This document shows, in pieces, positions 20,053 to 28,371 of a stretch of 64,000 nucleotides of DNA. Positions within the stretch are counted from its first letter, which is position 1. Each line of letters begins with the position of its first letter. The notes beneath the pieces are model-generated. The model was not told the DNA's origin, did not search any database, and saw nothing but the letters and a program-made list of their open reading frames with translations. This DNA comes from Nocardioides donggukensis (GTDB lineage: Bacteria > Actinomycetota > Actinomycetes > Propionibacteriales > Nocardioidaceae), in the NCBI RefSeq assembly GCF_014842875.1, contig NZ_JACYXZ010000001.1, forward strand, positions 558,001 through 622,000, in the 5' to 3' direction. The translations under genes were made by a program, and so were the position numbers.

Positions 20053-21762
20053 GTGCTGCAGACCAGGAGGGCGACGGCAGGCGTGGCGCTGTGTGCCGCG
20101 CTGGCGGGGGCCGCCTGCGCCGGCTCCTCCGGCCCGCCCGGCGCCGGAGTGGCAGGGGCGCCCGCGGTGCTGACCGGAGCCTCGGACCAGCCGCCGCCCG
20201 CCGGTGGAGCCGTCACCCTGGCCTTCGCCGGCGACGTGCACTTCGAGCTTCACCTGGCCCGGCTCCTGGCCGACCCCGGGGCAGGTCTCGGTCCGATCGA
20301 CCGGGTGCTGGCCGGAGCCGACGTCACGGTGGTGAACCTGGAGTCGGCGGTGACCACCCGCGGCAGCCCTGCGCGCAAGGGGCTCGAGGTGCCGAAGGAG
20401 CGCTACCACTTCCGCACCTCACCCGCCGCGCTGGACCTGCTGGCGGCCGCCGGAGTGGACGCCGTCTCGATGGCCAACAACCACGGCGCCGACTACGGGC
20501 TCCGCGGGGTCCGGGACACCCTGCGCGCCGAGTCCGGCAGCCCGGTCGCCGTGATCGGGATCGGCCGGAACCGGCGGGAGGCCTTCGCGCCGTACCGGAC
20601 CACCGTCCGCGGCACCGAGATCGCCGTCGTCGCGGCCGACGCGTCCACCCGTGAGGGTGCCAGCACGCTGTGGGGGGCCACCGACCACGAGCCCGGGACC
20701 GCCGCCGCCCGCAGACCGCGCCCGCGGGTGCTGCTGAACCAGGTGCGGCGGCTCGCACGGACCGCCGACGTGGTGGTCGTCCACCTCCACTGGGGCCGCG
20801 AGTACGACGCCTGCCCGACGCCTCTGCAGCGGACGATGGCGAGGGCGCTGACCCGGGCGGGGGCCGACGTGATCGTCGGCAGTCACGCGCACCGGCTGCT
20901 GGGCTCCGGGTGGCTGCCGGGCGGCAGCTACGTCAACTACGGGCTGGGCAACTTCGTCTGGTACCACGACCGCGCCCCCCGGACGGGGGTGCTGAGGCTC
21001 CGGGTCGTGGACGGCCGGGTCGTCCAGGACCGGTGGGTCCCGGCGCTGATCCGGCCGGACGGGACGCCCGAGCGCCTCACCGGGGCCGCCGCCCGCCGCG
21101 CCCGGGCCCAGCACCGAGCGAGCCGCACCTGCGCCGAGGTCGCCGCCGCGCCCGGACAGGAGGCGGCCCGCTTCGAGTCGTCGATCCGCCGGATCGGCCC
21201 GGCTCTGAGGCAGCGGATGCGCTCCTCCCACGGTGCTCGGTGCCCCCTCGACCACGAGGACCTGCGCCACCTCCGGGTGAGCCACGTCGGGTTCGACGGC
21301 CGGGTCCAGACCGGCGAGCTGGTGGTGGCGGCGAGGCAGGCGAAGGCCGTCGTCGACGTGTTCCGGACGCTGTTCCGAGCCGGCTACCCGATCCGCCGGA
21401 TGCGGCTCGTGAGCGAGTACGGCGGCAGGGACGCCCGGTCGATGGCCGCCAACAACACCTCCGCCTACAACTGTCGTCGCGTCGCCGGGACGCGGCGCTG
21501 GTCCGACCACGCCTACGGCCTCGCGATCGACATCAACCCCGTCCAGAACCCGTACCTGCGCGACGGCGCGCCGGTCGCCCCGCCGGCCGGTCGCCGGTTC
21601 GCCGGGGCCGGGCGATCCGAGACCGCGGACCCTGGGTGGGGTGTGATCCACGCGGGTGACCCGGTGACCCGGGCATTCGCTGCCGTCGGCTGGCAGTGGG
21701 GTGGGCGCTGGGCCGAGCCGGACTACCAGCACTTCTACGCGCCACGGGGCGCCCGTCGATGA
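20053..21762 (+). CDS. CapA metallophosphatase - peptidase M15 fusion lipoprotein
   Basis: This 569-residue secreted lipoprotein has a signal peptide ending at the lipobox GAAC near residue 23. Residues about 50-330 are a CapA/PGA_cap domain, with FAGDVHFE, NLESAV, SMANNHGADYG, VHLHWGREYD, VGSHAHRLLG and NYGLGNF. Residues about 410-569 are a VanY-like M15 peptidase with the zinc ligands in SDHAYGLAIDINP and in DYQHFYAP. CapA-like proteins act in capsule or polyglutamate metabolism, while M15 enzymes cut D-Ala-D-Ala or related peptides in the wall. The fusion suggests that one tethered protein acts on two parts of the envelope. The GTG start is the one compatible with the signal peptide. Confidence 0.85.
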   Translation: MLQTRRATAGVALCAALAGAACAGSSGPPGAGVAGAPAVLTGASDQPPPAGGAVTLAFAGDVHFELHLARLLADPGAGLGPIDRVLAGADVTVVNLESAVTTRGSPARKGLEVPKERYHFRTSPAALDLLAAAGVDAVSMANNHGADYGLRGVRDTLRAESGSPVAVIGIGRNRREAFAPYRTTVRGTEIAVVAADASTREGASTLWGATDHEPGTAAARRPRPRVLLNQVRRLARTADVVVVHLHWGREYDACPTPLQRTMARALTRAGADVIVGSHAHRLLGSGWLPGGSYVNYGLGNFVWYHDRAPRTGVLRLRVVDGRVVQDRWVPALIRPDGTPERLTGAAARRARAQHRASRTCAEVAAAPGQEAARFESSIRRIGPALRQRMRSSHGARCPLDHEDLRHLRVSHVGFDGRVQTGELVVAARQAKAVVDVFRTLFRAGYPIRRMRLVSEYGGRDARSMAANNTSAYNCRRVAGTRRWSDHAYGLAIDINPVQNPYLRDGAPVAPPAGRRFAGAGRSETADPGWGVIHAGDPVTRAFAAVGWQWGGRWAEPDYQHFYAPRGARR

Positions 21763-21790
21763 CGTGCCGATCGCTCGGTGGGGCGTGCCG

Positions 21791-22330
21791 ATGAGGCGAC
21801 CGACGCTGTTCCTGACCGTGGGACTCCCGGGAACCGGCAAGACCACGGGTGCCCGGAGCATCGAGGCCGAGCACGGCGCGCTCCGCCTGACGAAGGATGA
21901 GTGGATGAAGGCCCTCTACGGGGCCGAGAACCCGCCGTCGGCCTCCGATGTCATCGAGGGCAGGCTCATCGAGATTGGTCTGCGAGCTCTCGGGCTCGGG
22001 GTGGACGTCGTCATCGACTTCGGGCTCTGGGGCCGCGACGAGCGCACCGCTCTGCGGCGGGCCGCGGCCGACCTCGGAGCGGCGGTGGAGCTGCGCTACT
22101 TCGAGCTCACGCCGGCCGAGCAACGCAGACGGCTGGAGCGGCGCCAGGCGGAGGCACCGCACACGACGTGGCAGATGTCCGACGAGGAGCTCGCCACGTG
22201 GGCCGGGACCATCACCGTCCCGACGCCCGGGGAGCTCGACGGCAGCGAGCCGATCGACGACCCGCCGGAGGGATTCGCCACATGGGACGACTGGCGTGCC
22301 CATCGCTGGCCCCCGTCCGTCGGCGAGTGA
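21791..22330 (+). CDS. P-loop kinase-like ATPase (AAA_33 type)
   Basis: This is a 179-residue protein with Walker A GLPGTGKTT at residues 9-17, KDEWMKAL after the first helix, VIDFGLWGRDER near residue 75, and an RRRLERRQAE lid. It resembles the zeta-toxin/AAA_33 group of small-molecule kinases. The phosphorylated substrate is unknown. No partner antitoxin gene is visible, so I do not call it a toxin. It starts 28 nt after the CapA fusion gene and may be co-transcribed with it. Confidence 0.75.
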   Translation: MRRPTLFLTVGLPGTGKTTGARSIEAEHGALRLTKDEWMKALYGAENPPSASDVIEGRLIEIGLRALGLGVDVVIDFGLWGRDERTALRRAAADLGAAVELRYFELTPAEQRRRLERRQAEAPHTTWQMSDEELATWAGTITVPTPGELDGSEPIDDPPEGFATWDDWRAHRWPPSVGE

Positions 22331-22423
22331 TCCGGCCGCGGACGGAGGTGAACGCCTGATAAGTCGACCTGGCTGCCGGTCCGGACGCCGCGCACGCCAC
22401 GTGGAGAAGTCGATGTGACGGGG

Positions 22424-22452
22424 TTCACACCGCCGGCCGGGCGGCCTAGGTT
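22424..22452 (+). promoter_or_regulatory. Promoter of the LVIVD-repeat protein gene
   Basis: TTCACA and TAGGTT are separated by exactly 17 nt, which fits a principal sigma factor promoter. The leader to the ATG at 22544 would be about 85 nt. Confidence 0.55.
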
Positions 22453-22543
22453 GAAGGGAACCGATGGCGAGCGCTGGTCACCGCCGACGGCACCTTTCTC
22501 GAGCGGGACCGCACGTGCGGCTCGCCCCGACGAAAGGTCAGAC

Positions 22544-23908
22544 ATGAAACCACGATTCCTCGTGGCGCTTGTCGCCTCCCTCTCGCTGGTCCTGGCGAGT
22601 GGTGCGGCCTTCGCCCACGACGACGGCAAGGGTTTCGTCGCCCCGCCCTCCTTGGAGATGCAGCACCGGGAGTTCCTGGGCGTCAAGGCGTCGAACGCCC
22701 AACCGGACAGCAACGCCCCGAAGGGCTTCGCCCCGTGCGTCAACGGGATGGCGGCCGAGACGTATCCCTGCAAGAAGGTCGACATGATGAGTCACCTGTC
22801 GCTCGCCGACCTCGGACTCACCTTCGGCAACGACCTGTGGGGTTGGGTCGACCCCGCCACGGGCAAGGAGTACGCCCTCATGGGAGGCGCCGAGGGCACG
22901 GTGTTCGTCGACATCACCGACGCCAAGCGCCCCGACGTGGTCGGCATCCTGCCGACGCACACCACCGGCGCCTTCATCTGGCGCGACATCAAGGTCTACG
23001 CGAACCACGCCTACGTCGTCTCCGAGGACCCCGGGCACGGGATGCAGGTCTTCGACCTCACCCGGCTGCGCGGCGTCACCGGCGACCCGGTCACGTTCAC
23101 CGAGGACTTCGACTACCAGGGCATCGGCGGCAGCCACAACCTGAACATCAACGAGGACACCGGCTTCGCCTACGTCGTCGGCGCGCACCCCGACGAGCGC
23201 GGCGACGCCGCCTGTGAGGGCGGGCTGCACATGGTCGATCTGAGCGACCCGGCCGCTCCGGTCTTCGCCGGCTGCTGGGCCGGCGACGGCTACATCCACG
23301 ACACCCAGTGCGTGGTGTACGACGGTCCGGATGTCGCCCACCGGGGCAAGGAGATCTGCGTCAACTCGGCGGCGACGTTCAACGACTTCACTCCCGAGGG
23401 GATCATCAACACGGTGACGGTCACGGACGTGACCGACAAGTCGGATCCGGTCAGTCTCAGCAGCTTCGAGTACGACACGGACGGCTACAGCCACCAGGGT
23501 TGGCTGACGCCGGACCAGAAGTACTTCCTGCACAACGACGAGCTCGACGAGCTGTTCCACGGCGTCAGCACGACGACGCGGATCTTCGACGTGCGCGACC
23601 TGGACGACATCTCGGTGTCGGCGACGACGGACAACGGCAACCCGTCCATCGGCCACAACCAGTACACCGAGGGGAAGCGGGTCTACGCGTCGAACTACAC
23701 CAGCGGCCTGCGGATCTTCGACTCCACCAAGGTGGGCGCCGGCGCTCTCCCCGAGCTCGGCTACTTCGACACGTACCCGGAGAACGACAGCACGTCGTTC
23801 GACGGTGGCACGTGGAGCAACTACCCCTACTACGACTCACGCTCGGTCGCGGTGAGCACGTCGGAGCGCGGCCTGTTCGTGCTCCGGCCGAAGGGGAACC
23901 TCGGCTGA
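22544..23908 (+). CDS. Secreted LVIVD-repeat protein (choice-of-anchor B)
   Basis: This 454-residue exported protein has a signal peptide of about 22 residues cut after ASGAAFA. Repeated segments of the form VDITDAKRPDVVG, VDLSDPAAPVFAG, VTDVTDKSDPVSL and IFDVRDLDDISVS match LVIVD beta-propeller repeats. Proteins of this type are secreted or surface-bound and have no known enzymatic activity. Several Cys residues (CVNG, YPCKK, ACEGG, GCWAG) may form disulfides. An AAAGG precedes the ATG, and a good promoter lies upstream. It ends in a strong bipartite hairpin and converges on a hydrolase gene. Confidence 0.8.
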   Translation: MKPRFLVALVASLSLVLASGAAFAHDDGKGFVAPPSLEMQHREFLGVKASNAQPDSNAPKGFAPCVNGMAAETYPCKKVDMMSHLSLADLGLTFGNDLWGWVDPATGKEYALMGGAEGTVFVDITDAKRPDVVGILPTHTTGAFIWRDIKVYANHAYVVSEDPGHGMQVFDLTRLRGVTGDPVTFTEDFDYQGIGGSHNLNINEDTGFAYVVGAHPDERGDAACEGGLHMVDLSDPAAPVFAGCWAGDGYIHDTQCVVYDGPDVAHRGKEICVNSAATFNDFTPEGIINTVTVTDVTDKSDPVSLSSFEYDTDGYSHQGWLTPDQKYFLHNDELDELFHGVSTTTRIFDVRDLDDISVSATTDNGNPSIGHNQYTEGKRVYASNYTSGLRIFDSTKVGAGALPELGYFDTYPENDSTSFDGGTWSNYPYYDSRSVAVSTSERGLFVLRPKGNLG

Positions 23909-23922
23909 GGCGGCGACCTGTC

Positions 23923-23964
23923 CCGGGTCGGCGTACGGCTGGCTCCCAGCCTGCGCCGACCCGG
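23923..23964. terminator. Bipartite 42-nt hairpin between convergent genes
   Basis: An outer 11-bp stem (23923-23933 with 23954-23964), an asymmetric 3/2 internal loop, and an inner 6-bp stem (GGCTGG, loop CTC, CCAGCC) lie 14 nt after the LVIVD-protein stop. There is no T-run. It is a likely bidirectional terminator and has the same layout as the hairpin at 61088-61129. Confidence 0.65.
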
Positions 23965-23986
23965 CCCCACCGCGGCGCCGGGTCAC

Positions 23987-24556
23987 TCAGACGGAGGCGA
24001 GGAAGGCCCGCACCCGGTCCCTGAGCAGCGCGGCCGCCTGGGGGTCGTAGGCCGGGAGCGAGGAGTCGGCGAAGAGGTGCTGGTCGCCGGGGTAGACGAA
24101 CAGCTCGGCGGCCGCGGTGGACTCGGCGAGCTCGCGTGCGGCGGGCAGGTCCTCGTCGAAGAACTCGTCCCCGTCCTTGCCGTGGATCTGCACCGGCACC
24201 CCCGTCGGCCAGGCGTCGCCGAACTCCGTGACCGGGAGGCAGGAGTACATCAGCAGCGCCCCTCGGGCGCCGGGCCGTGTCTGCGCGAGGTCCTGGGCGA
24301 TCGTCACGCCGAAGGAGAAGCCGACGTAGACGAGGTCGGGGGAGAGGTCGTCGGCCGCGGCGATGCCGCGCTCGCGGATCGCGTCGAGGCCGCTCTCGCG
24401 CGCGAAGCCGAAGCCGGCCTCGATGCTGTCGAAGGTGTGGCCGTCGAACAGGTCGGGCGTGTGCACGGTGTGCCCGGCCTGCCGCAGGTCGTCGGCGAAG
24501 GCTCGCACACCGTCGGTCAGGCCCTGGATGTGGTGGTAGAGCAGCACCTCGGCCAT
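23987..24556 (-). CDS. Dienelactone hydrolase family protein
   Basis: This is a 189-residue alpha/beta hydrolase. The nucleophile elbow reads GFSFG (Ser about residue 87), where classic dienelactone hydrolases have Cys. An acidic residue in GKDGDEFF and His in YPGDQHLF complete a likely triad. Members hydrolyse lactones or esters, and the exact substrate is unknown. I chose the ATG at 24556, which follows GGGGAAGG. The longer frame would cross the divergent operator. It is divergent from an ArsR-type regulator that may control it. Confidence 0.8.
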   Translation of the reverse strand: MAEVLLYHHIQGLTDGVRAFADDLRQAGHTVHTPDLFDGHTFDSIEAGFGFARESGLDAIRERGIAAADDLSPDLVYVGFSFGVTIAQDLAQTRPGARGALLMYSCLPVTEFGDAWPTGVPVQIHGKDGDEFFDEDLPAARELAESTAAAELFVYPGDQHLFADSSLPAYDPQAAALLRDRVRAFLASV

Positions 24557-24590
24557 GTCAGCGACCTTCCCCGAGTATTGATCGAAACTT

Positions 24591-24604
24591 ATGGAACATT
24601 CCAT
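24591..24604. promoter_or_regulatory. Operator in the hydrolase/ArsR divergent region
   Basis: ATGGAA-CA-TTCCAT is an inverted repeat centred between the two divergent starts. A candidate -10 (TAGTCT, 24610-24615) lies 8 nt before the regulator GTG. It is the natural site for the adjacent winged-helix protein to bind. Confidence 0.6.
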
Positions 24605-24623
24605 GATGCTAGTCTGATCCGTC

Positions 24624-25187
24624 GTGGCGGACAACCCCCCGGACTATGAGCTGGCCGAGCGGATGGCCCTGACCCGGCCTGCCCAGGTCAAGGCCATCGG
24701 CCACCCGCTCCGCACCACGATCCTCCAGCTCCTCCACGAGCGGGCGGCGACGGTCACCGAGCTGGCGAGCGCGATCGGGCGCCCGAAGAGCACGGTCGCG
24801 CACCACGTGGACGTGCTCGCCCGCAACGGCCTGCTCCGAGTGGTGCGGACGAGGAGGGTGCGGGCCATCGAGGAGCGGTTCTACGGGCGCACCGCGCGCA
24901 TGTTCCACGTGGCGGCGGAGCCGGCGGCCGCCGGTGAGGAGATGCCGGTCGACTTCAACGACTTCGAGGTCGCCGCCCGCGAGTCCGGGCAGGCCTTCGA
25001 GCAGGGGAGGCTCTGGGGCTTCATCCGGCACGCGCGCATCTCCGAGGACCAGGCCTCCGAGTTCTGGCACCGGATGGCCGAGCTGGTCGCGGAGTTCGAC
25101 CGGATGCCGAGGTCCGGCCATGACGTCTACGGCTTCGCGGTCGGCATCTATCCCACCGAGCACCCGACCCTCCCCGCGGTGGAGTGA
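24624..25187 (+). CDS. ArsR-like winged-helix transcriptional regulator
   Basis: This is a 187-residue protein. Residues about 18-95 form a winged helix-turn-helix (GHPLRTTILQLLHE, then TVTELASAIGRPKSTVAHHVDVL). The C-terminal half is an unrecognised ligand or dimer domain. No metal-binding CxC motif of classical ArsR sensors is present, so the signal is not a metal by that route. It starts with GTG next to a palindrome shared with the divergent dienelactone hydrolase gene, which it probably regulates along with itself. Confidence 0.8.
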   Translation: MADNPPDYELAERMALTRPAQVKAIGHPLRTTILQLLHERAATVTELASAIGRPKSTVAHHVDVLARNGLLRVVRTRRVRAIEERFYGRTARMFHVAAEPAAAGEEMPVDFNDFEVAARESGQAFEQGRLWGFIRHARISEDQASEFWHRMAELVAEFDRMPRSGHDVYGFAVGIYPTEHPTLPAVE

Positions 25188-25221
25188 CCGCGCCGGGACG
25201 GTGCGCCGGCCGCGGGCCGGC

Positions 25222-25227
25222 TAGAGT
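25222..25227 (+). promoter_or_regulatory. Possible leaderless -10 for the VOC gene
   Basis: TAGAGT lies exactly 6 nt before the ATG at 25234, and no ribosome-binding site is evident, which fits a leaderless transcript. Confidence 0.45.
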
Positions 25228-25233
25228 CGTCGG

Positions 25234-25569
25234 ATGGACGAGCAGGTGGTGCCGGTCCTCCGTGCCACGGACGCGGCGAGGGCGGTCGCCTGGTACCGGC
25301 GGCTCGCGTTCGTCCAGGAGTGGGAGCACCAGTTCGGGCCCGGCTTTCCGCGGTTCGTCTCGGTGGCGCGTGGAGACGTGCGGCTCTACCTCTCGGAGCA
25401 CCAGGGCGATGCCCGGCCGAACACCTTGATCCACCTCTACGTCCGGGACATCGACGCGGTGTCCGGTGAGTTCGATGTCCCCGTCGACGAGGAGGGGCTG
25501 GCCGGGCGGGAGTGCGAGCTCGTCGACCCGGACGGCAATCGGCTGCGCATCGCCACGCCCCGCCCCTGA
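25234..25569 (+). CDS. VOC-superfamily (glyoxalase/bleomycin resistance-like) protein
   Basis: This 111-residue single VOC domain has ATDAARAVAWYRRLAF at the start, LIHLYVRDID in the middle and ELVDPDGNRLRIATP at the end, the usual paired beta-alpha-beta halves. The length fits small bleomycin-binding or dioxygenase-like VOC proteins. No substrate can be named. It sits between a regulator and two acetyltransferase genes, all in the same direction, a cluster that looks like small-molecule modification or resistance functions. Confidence 0.8.
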   Translation: MDEQVVPVLRATDAARAVAWYRRLAFVQEWEHQFGPGFPRFVSVARGDVRLYLSEHQGDARPNTLIHLYVRDIDAVSGEFDVPVDEEGLAGRECELVDPDGNRLRIATPRP

Positions 25570-25627
25570 CCGGCCGGCGGCCTCCGTGCCCCGGGCCCGT
25601 TCGCCGTCCTGGCGTCCGGCTGGCCAC

Positions 25628-25633
25628 TACAGT
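25628..25633 (+). promoter_or_regulatory. Possible leaderless -10 for the GNAT gene at 25640
   Basis: TACAGT sits exactly 6 nt before the ATG, with no purine-rich ribosome-binding site in between (CGTGAC). Confidence 0.45.
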
Positions 25634-25639
25634 CGTGAC

Positions 25640-26233
25640 ATGCCGCACTTCACGTGGCTCCCGGCCAACCAGGCATCGACCGAGGACGTCGAGGCGGTCT
25701 TCGCCTCGGGCGGTGCCCGCACGTGCCGCTGCCAGGCGATGAAGGTGCCGGGCTGGATCTGGCGCGACACCACCCAGGAGCAGCGGGACGTCGCGCTGCT
25801 GGAGCAGACCGCCTGTGGCAGCACCGGACCGACGTCCGGGCTGATCGGGTACGTCGACGGCGAGGCGGCCGGGTGGGTCGCGGTCGAGCCACGGGAGAAC
25901 TACCCCAGGCTATGGAGCCGGAAGCAGGCGTGGACGCGGATGGACCCCGAGCTCGAGGGCGTCTGGTCGGTCACCTGCTTCGTGGTGCGCAAGGGCAGTC
26001 GCCGGTCGGGGCTGACCTACGAGCTCGCCGGCGCCACCGTCGAGTACGGCGAGCAGGTCGGCGCCCGCGTGCTGGAGGGGTACCCGATCGAGCCGGCACC
26101 GGGCAGGTCGGTGATCTGGGACGAGGCGTCGGTCGGGCTGCTGCAGGTCTTCCTCGAGGCCGGCTACGAGGTGGTGGCCTCGCCCACCCTGCGGCGGCGG
26201 GTCGTGCGGCGACGGCTGGGCGACCGCCCGTGA
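25640..26233 (+). CDS. GNAT acetyltransferase with CxC motif, first of a pair
   Basis: This is a 197-residue GNAT-fold protein. It has CRCQAMK near residue 31, a GYVDGEAAGWVAVEP strand, an altered acetyl-CoA loop (VVRKGSRRSGLTYEL) and GARVLEGYPIEP. The next gene encodes a similar protein with a CWC motif in the same place, so the two are likely diverged duplicates. The substrate is unknown. A leaderless-type -10 precedes the start. Confidence 0.75.
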   Translation: MPHFTWLPANQASTEDVEAVFASGGARTCRCQAMKVPGWIWRDTTQEQRDVALLEQTACGSTGPTSGLIGYVDGEAAGWVAVEPRENYPRLWSRKQAWTRMDPELEGVWSVTCFVVRKGSRRSGLTYELAGATVEYGEQVGARVLEGYPIEPAPGRSVIWDEASVGLLQVFLEAGYEVVASPTLRRRVVRRRLGDRP

Positions 26234-26278
26234 CCAGTGGCCCGACGTCGGCAGGCGCGTGAAGGAGGAGAGCGCACG

Positions 26279-26854
26279 ATGTCAGACGGATATCGGACCC
26301 GGCCGCTGTCGCCGGAGACATGGGACGACTTCTCCGCGCTGGTGGAGGCCAACAACGGGGTGTGGGGTGGCTGCTGGTGCATGGGCTTCCATGTCGAGGG
26401 ATTCGGCACGGACCCCACCCCCGAGCGCAATCGTGCTGCGAAGCGCGCCCACGTGGATCGAGGCACCGTGCACCAGATCCTCGTCTACGACACGGACGGC
26501 AGCTGCGTGGGTTGGTGCCAGTACGGAAGTCCGACGGAGCTGCCCAACATCAAGAACGCAGCCAGGTACGCCGCCGGCGCGCCAGACCCACCCACGTGGC
26601 GCATCGGGTGCATCTTCACCGGCGGGCGGCACCGCGGCCGTGGTGTCGCCCGTGCGGCCGTCGCTGGCGCTCTGGACGCGATCCGGGCTGCCGGCGGCGG
26701 AGTGGTGGAGGCCTATCCGGAGCAGACCGTCGACCGCACGCCGCAACGCGGCGCCTACCTGCACACCGGCCCGGAGGAGCTGTACGAGCAGTTCGGGTTC
26801 GTGCGGGACCGTCGGATCGCCAAGTGGCGCTGGGTCATGCGCGCAGAGGTCTGA
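26279..26854 (+). CDS. GNAT acetyltransferase with CxC motif, second of a pair
   Basis: This is a 191-residue protein with GGCWCMGFH near residue 32, SCVGWCQYG, the acetyl-CoA loop FTGGRHRGRGVARAAV near residue 118 and VVEAYPEQ. It aligns in outline with its upstream neighbour and probably arose by duplication. The ATG follows GAAGGAGGAG at 9-nt spacing. The substrate is unknown. Base composition falls slightly here compared with flanking genes, which might reflect recent acquisition, but the difference is small. Confidence 0.75.
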   Translation: MSDGYRTRPLSPETWDDFSALVEANNGVWGGCWCMGFHVEGFGTDPTPERNRAAKRAHVDRGTVHQILVYDTDGSCVGWCQYGSPTELPNIKNAARYAAGAPDPPTWRIGCIFTGGRHRGRGVARAAVAGALDAIRAAGGGVVEAYPEQTVDRTPQRGAYLHTGPEELYEQFGFVRDRRIAKWRWVMRAEV

Positions 26855-26901
26855 GACCGGAACGTCGATGAGAACTGCGCACTGGTGCGGTCTGTCCTGA
26901 C

Positions 26902-27321
26902 ATGAGCCACAGCACAGATCCGCGAGTCGACGCGTACGTGGAGAACCTTCCGGGCTGGCAAGCCGACCTCTGCGGCCGCCTGAGGGACGTCATCCACTCG
27001 GCCGACCCCGAGGTGCAGGAGACCGTCAAACGCAAGGGCCAGCCGTATTTCGTGCTGGAGGGGAACGTGTGCGCGATCCTCGCGGCCAAGGACCACGTGA
27101 ACCTGTTCACCTACGACGGGGCGATCGTTCCTGACCCGCACGGCATCATCACCGGTGGCCATGGGAACAGCTCGGCGCGCACGATCGCCTTTCGTGAAGG
27201 TGACCGGGTCCCGGTCGCCCCGCTCACCGCCATGCTGCGCCAGATCATCGCCAACAATCGTGCCGGCGGCTGGCGCAAGCTCAAGGCCGCCGCGGCCAGG
27301 AGCGACCGGGAGATGAGGTAG
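26902..27321 (+). CDS. DUF1801 (YdhG-like) protein
   Basis: This is a 139-residue protein. VDAYVENLPGWQADLCGRLRDVI at the N-terminus and the central EVQETVKRKGQPYFVLEGN fit the DUF1801/YdhG family. The iron-chaperone role suggested for eukaryote-like relatives is not established in bacteria, so function is unknown. It follows the GNAT pair in the same direction with a 47-nt gap and converges on the truncated globin gene. Confidence 0.75.
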   Translation: MSHSTDPRVDAYVENLPGWQADLCGRLRDVIHSADPEVQETVKRKGQPYFVLEGNVCAILAAKDHVNLFTYDGAIVPDPHGIITGGHGNSSARTIAFREGDRVPVAPLTAMLRQIIANNRAGGWRKLKAAAARSDREMR

Positions 27322-27374
27322 GTGTGTCCGACCCCACCACCCTTGTGCCGGACCCCCGGTCTCCGCAGGGTGGG

Positions 27375-27869
27375 TCAGGCTTGGACGACCTTCGAGCGGT
27401 AGCTCTCGATGATCTCCATGAACTCGCGCAGTTCCTGGTCCGGGACACCGACGAAGTCCAGGGTGGCCTCGATCTCCTTCGAGACCGCGTCGAATCCCGC
27501 TGTGTCGATGGCCAGGTGCTCATGGGCGGTGTCCATGTCGTGACCGATGTAGCACCGCGGACCGCCGGCGGCCTCGATCGACCAGGAGGTCACGAGCCAC
27601 TTGTAGCCGGCGGCATTGGCCGGGTTGCCGTGATGCTTGTGGACCATGTCGTTGGCGTTCACCTTCACGTTCTGGAACAGCCGATCGACGAGGATGTCGA
27701 CCGCGCCGGCGATGCCGTAGCAGCCGCCGAGGCGCTCGTAGAGCGTCGCGTCCTCCGGCTGCACCTCGGGGGCTGTTGCCGGGTCCGCCTCGGCAGCGAG
27801 GCGACGCGTGTCGGGGATGTGGGCCTGCTCGGGGGTCGAGGTGGCCCCGGGGGTGTCGGTCGTCGTCAC
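27375..27869 (-). CDS. Group 1 truncated hemoglobin
   Basis: This 164-residue haem protein has an N-terminal extension of about 40 residues before the globin core. The core starts LYERLGGCYGIAGAVDILVD. The probable proximal His is in MDTAHEHLAI, and KHHGNPANAAGYK lies on the distal side. Group 1 truncated globins bind oxygen and nitric oxide, and TrHbN of mycobacteria turns NO into nitrate. The GTG overlaps the stop of the upstream MarR gene, so the two form one operon. The extension is longer than in typical 120-140-residue members. NO detoxification is likely but inferred. Confidence 0.85.
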   Translation of the reverse strand: MTTTDTPGATSTPEQAHIPDTRRLAAEADPATAPEVQPEDATLYERLGGCYGIAGAVDILVDRLFQNVKVNANDMVHKHHGNPANAAGYKWLVTSWSIEAAGGPRCYIGHDMDTAHEHLAIDTAGFDAVSKEIEATLDFVGVPDQELREFMEIIESYRSKVVQA

Positions 27870-28345
27870 GATGCTTCTCCCTCTCCTTCGTCCGGACCGT
27901 GCCATGCGGCGGGCGCGCGCATGTCGTCGACGAGGTCGTGCAGCTGTGTGCGCAGGGCGACGAGGGACACCTCGTCGAGGCCGGTCCGGCACACCACCTG
28001 CCGCTGGACTGCCGCGGCCCGCCGCTCGAGGTCGGCGCCCTGCCGGGTCAGGTGGACATGCACCATGCGTCGGTCGAGGTCGTCCCGCGACCGCGAGACG
28101 AAGCCGAGGCGCTCGAGACGGGCGACCAGCGGCGTCAGGGCGTTCCCGGGCAGCTGCAGGCGGTCGGCGATCTGGTTGACCGCCAGGCCGTCCTGCTGCC
28201 ACAGCACCATCAGCGTCAGGTACTGCGGATAGGTCAGCCCGATCTCGTGCAGCAGCGGGCGATAGGCGCGGACCACGGCGTTGGAGGCGGCGTACAGCGC
28301 GAAGCAGAGCTGGTCATCGATCCGCACCGTGTCCTCGTCAGGCAC
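27866..28345 (-). CDS. MarR-family transcriptional regulator
   Basis: This is a 159-residue winged-helix protein. The recognition part is LAVNQIADRLQLPGNALTPLVARLERLGFV, followed by the wing SRSRDDLDRRMVHVHLT, which matches the MarR D-x-R signature. I chose GTG at 28345, preceded by AAGGAGG at 7-nt spacing, over a start 18 codons upstream. It is coupled to the globin gene (GTGA overlap). A perfect 14-bp palindrome lies within its own promoter, so it very likely represses this operon. The N-terminal LCFALYAASNAV may take part in sensing, as in OhrR-like members, but this is uncertain. Confidence 0.9.
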   Translation of the reverse strand: MPDEDTVRIDDQLCFALYAASNAVVRAYRPLLHEIGLTYPQYLTLMVLWQQDGLAVNQIADRLQLPGNALTPLVARLERLGFVSRSRDDLDRRMVHVHLTRQGADLERRAAAVQRQVVCRTGLDEVSLVALRTQLHDLVDDMRAPAAWHGPDEGEGEAS

Positions 28346-28371
28346 GCCCCGACCTCCTTGTGGATGTGACC

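Noticed and set aside
21791..22330. Zeta-type toxin of a toxin-antitoxin pair
   Set aside because: The P-loop fold is similar, but no small antitoxin gene is adjacent, and many AAA_33 proteins are ordinary kinases.
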